Source: Erythrophleum ivorense (Eukaryota; Streptophyta; Magnoliopsida; Fabales; Fabaceae). From it: a stretch of DNA of 64,000 nucleotides. The DNA lies in contig JAIUCV010000005.1 of NCBI GenBank assembly GCA_026724425.1, positions 34,011,784-34,075,783 on the forward strand, written 5' to 3'. The notes below the pieces were generated by a model. That model was not told the DNA's origin and did no database searches. It saw only the letters and a program-made list of their open reading frames with translations. The translations under genes and the position numbers were made by a program. Below, piece after piece: positions 61,861 through 64,000 of this stretch. Within the stretch, counting starts at the first letter, position 1, and every line of letters begins with the position of its first letter.

Positions 61861-63400
61861 TTATTTATAAATAAAAATATTTGAAATTAAAATATTTTTA
61901 AGTTAAAAAAATAAATTATACGTGTCAATTAATATATACAAATATATAGGATAAAAAAATTAATTAGAATATTTTTAAGTTAAAAAAATATTTTTAAAGT
62001 TAATAATTAATATATACAAATATATAAGACTAAAAAATATTTTAGTTGTAGTCATTAATTATGATCATTAATTAAAAAAATGAAACTAGAATTTTTATTA
62101 AGTTTAAAAAATCTAGTAAATTTAAGAAGTTAAAATTTTAATTTTTATAATTCATGAAATTAATATGTCTAACATTTCATATGTCGAAGAATCCATATAT
62201 CTAAAATTTTAATTTCTATTTCTATGATTTATTTTATTAATGTGTCATTTTCAACTTTTGAAGCAACGTAAACAACAAAGAGGTAGAAAGAAAGAAAGAA
62301 AAAAAATGAAAGAGAAAAAAAAGGAATGGATAAAACATTGAACTCCACCTTAATCTCTTATCATTGCAACATTAATTTTAGTTGGGTAACCCTTTTAAAT
62401 TCCTATTATGTCTTCTTCTTCATCCATTAATGTCTTCTTCTCCCTCATGTTCCACGGCTTTAAACTTGATACTTTATAATGAAAGCAAAAATATAATGAT
62501 TTCTATGGATTTTTTGGTGAGGAGGCAGCCATGGATATGAATTTAGAACTTCAATCTTGATACTTTAAACTTGGAGAGACCTTAAATGATTTTTTTTTAT
62601 GAAGATGAGCCCAGTTGTAATATAATGAGTCCTAGTGTAATGATTTAACATGCATTTCCTGTTGAGACAGCCACGTATACAAATTCTAAAGAGATAAGCT
62701 GGAGGATGATTTATATTTAGGATTAAGAATTTCAAATGTTTTAGTTTGAACAAAAATATATAATGGGTAGATCATAGAAAAAGATACATTAGGCTATTGA
62801 AGAATAAAGATTCTAAATTCTTAATTAATTTTTGAGTTCAGTTATGTATTTCTTAATTTTTACCTTCTTTTTATTGTTAATCAAGTACTTGAATTCAGAA
62901 CTTAAATAGAATAAAACTTAAGTAAATTATAAAAAGCATTATGTAATTATAGACTTATTTTAATGTTAGTGAAAATTAGTAAAAAACAAAAATCACAAAA
63001 TTGAAGCCCTAAACAAACTTTTTAAAGAAAAATAAGTGACAGAAAAAATACCCAAAATAAAAAAAAATCACCTCAAAAGGAGTACGGTACACAAAGTTAT
63101 GGTATTTTAAAGTTTTACCCTCTAATCTTATATTTTCTTCATAATTTCTGCTCTAAAGCTAACCTATATTTTTTATTTTTTATCACTCAAACTATTTTTT
63201 TCATTTATATATCAATTATCAATTATCAATTATTTAATTATCAATATATTTTGAATGGAGCTTTACTAAAACAATAAAACAAAAACACTTCAACAGTAAA
63301 ACCTAGGGTCAGTTTTTATTCCCCGCCTCTTTGTTTTCCCTGTCTTTCCCCTTTTCCCCTTTCCCCTTTTCAAACCTTCTTCGTATCTGCTGGCAAAGGC
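61860..63400. other. AT-rich sequence without a recognised gene
   Basis: It may be the interior of the CACTA-like element or its flank. It contains A-rich and purine-rich tracts (GAAAGAAAGAAAG at about 62287). Confidence 0.5.
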
Positions 63401-63439
63401 TGTTGGAAATCCTTCTCAATCTTCATTCCAATACATCCC

Positions 63440-63556
63440 TCTGGTCGATTTTGTCGTGAGTGAAGCTATTCCAACAAAAACATTTCGCGCACAAAAAACA
63501 AAGTATCCCGCTGTGGAAGAGGAGAATACAGAAACTGAAGAGGAAGGAAGCTATGT
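63440..63556 (+). CDS. Possible first coding exon of an unidentified gene
   Basis: A frame reading SEAIPTKTFRAQKTKYPAVE, then EENTETEEEGSY, ends at a good donor (CTAT/GTAAGT at 63555/63556). There is no ATG in frame nearby (the frame opens with GTG at 63456), so either the true start is further upstream in another exon or this is not coding. The pyrimidine-rich leader at 63318-63372 looks like a plant 5' UTR. The rest of the gene would lie beyond the window. Confidence 0.3.
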
Positions 63557-63567
63557 AAGTGGTAATC

Positions 63568-63682
63568 TGGTTCATTGTTTGCTCCTTCTCTGGTCTATTG
63601 TTTGCTTCTTCTCTGGTTCATTGTTTGCTCATTCTCTGGTCTATTGTTTGCTCCTTCTCTGATCTATTATTTGCTCCTTCTT
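63568..63682. repeat. Five 23-bp tandem repeats
   Basis: Five copies of TGGTCTATTGTTTGCTCCTTCTC with few changes, at 63568, 63591, 63614, 63637 and 63660. They sit just after the donor site at 63556, so they would fall in an intron. Confidence 0.95.
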
Positions 63683-64000
63683 TGTGCAATTGATTTTATG
63701 TTGAGTGTTGTGGCTGTGGCTAGCAAAATTGAATAATGCCAATTTTGAATCGAATTTACTTTCTTTTTTTTAGAATTTCTTCTTTTTTGTGTTGGTTTCC
63801 TCTTCTGATATGTAAATTTATAGTACATTTTGCTAAACATCTGAAAATAATTTCTTATGTTTTAAACTTATTTCATACAACACGGATTCTCAAGTGTTAG
63901 CTCCTTAAACAAATCAACTGTGGCTCCTCGAATCTTTACTGTAGCTGCTGAAGCATAAAGGTATTATTTTTCTAAAGGAGTGAACTATTAAGCTTGGAAT

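Noticed and set aside
63456..63662. A 68-codon gene beginning at GTG
   Set aside because: Plants do not normally start at GTG, and the frame runs through a strong splice donor into the 23-bp repeat.

Overview
This window is nuclear DNA from a flowering plant. It is strongly AT-rich and its genes carry introns. It holds plant-specific families (a GPI-anchored GDPDL protein and an HMA-domain HPP protein) together with plant transposon classes (Helitron, RTE LINE, long LTRs, Harbinger-type MITE, CACTA-like end). A eudicot, possibly woody, fits best, but the species cannot be read from the sequence.

Layout. 0-4.4 kb: a MITE with long inverted repeats, a worn Ty3/gypsy remnant, and a G/C-patterned Harbinger-like MITE (3859-4409). 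The MITE ends flush against the start codon of a broken DODA/LigB dioxygenase first exon (4413-4642). 6.28-18.15 kb: a minus-strand Helitron with readable 5' TC and 3' hairpin-CTAG ends. It carries remnants of the Helitron N-terminal protein and an RPA1-like single-strand DNA-binding protein, but no Rep or helicase core was seen. A 3.66-kb solo LTR (9920-13583) splits the first RPA exon.

20.8-24.8 kb: an apparently intact nine-exon GDPDL gene (764 aa) for a cell-wall-associated, GPI-anchored protein. A segment of about 5.5 kb (about 21.13-26.63 kb) recurs at about 31.69-37.55 kb. The second copy is a GDPDL pseudogene without exon 1, with dead splice sites, frameshifts and an in-frame 102-bp internal duplication. 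38.26-39.68 kb: an intact three-exon HMA-domain gene (239 aa).

43.28-53.33 kb: a three-layer nest. A minus-strand RTE-clade LINE has a 15-bp target duplication. Inside it lies a minus-strand solo LTR, and inside that a plus-strand solo LTR of the same family. A further solo LTR sits at 55428-59109 with a perfect TAAAA duplication. From 60749 to at least 61.86 kb is a CACTA-like 5' end with four 144-bp repeats full of TTTAGCGACGAC inverted motifs. The window ends in a possible first exon plus a 23-bp repeat.

Only two genes look functional (GDPDL and HMA/HPP). Most of the rest is transposon sequence or decayed gene copies, and no new multi-gene system is evident. The most unusual signals are the LINE-LTR-LTR nest, a 63-codon antisense ORF of identical length in three solo LTRs, the LTR that splits a Helitron-borne RPA reading frame, and the hairpin-rich CACTA-like array.
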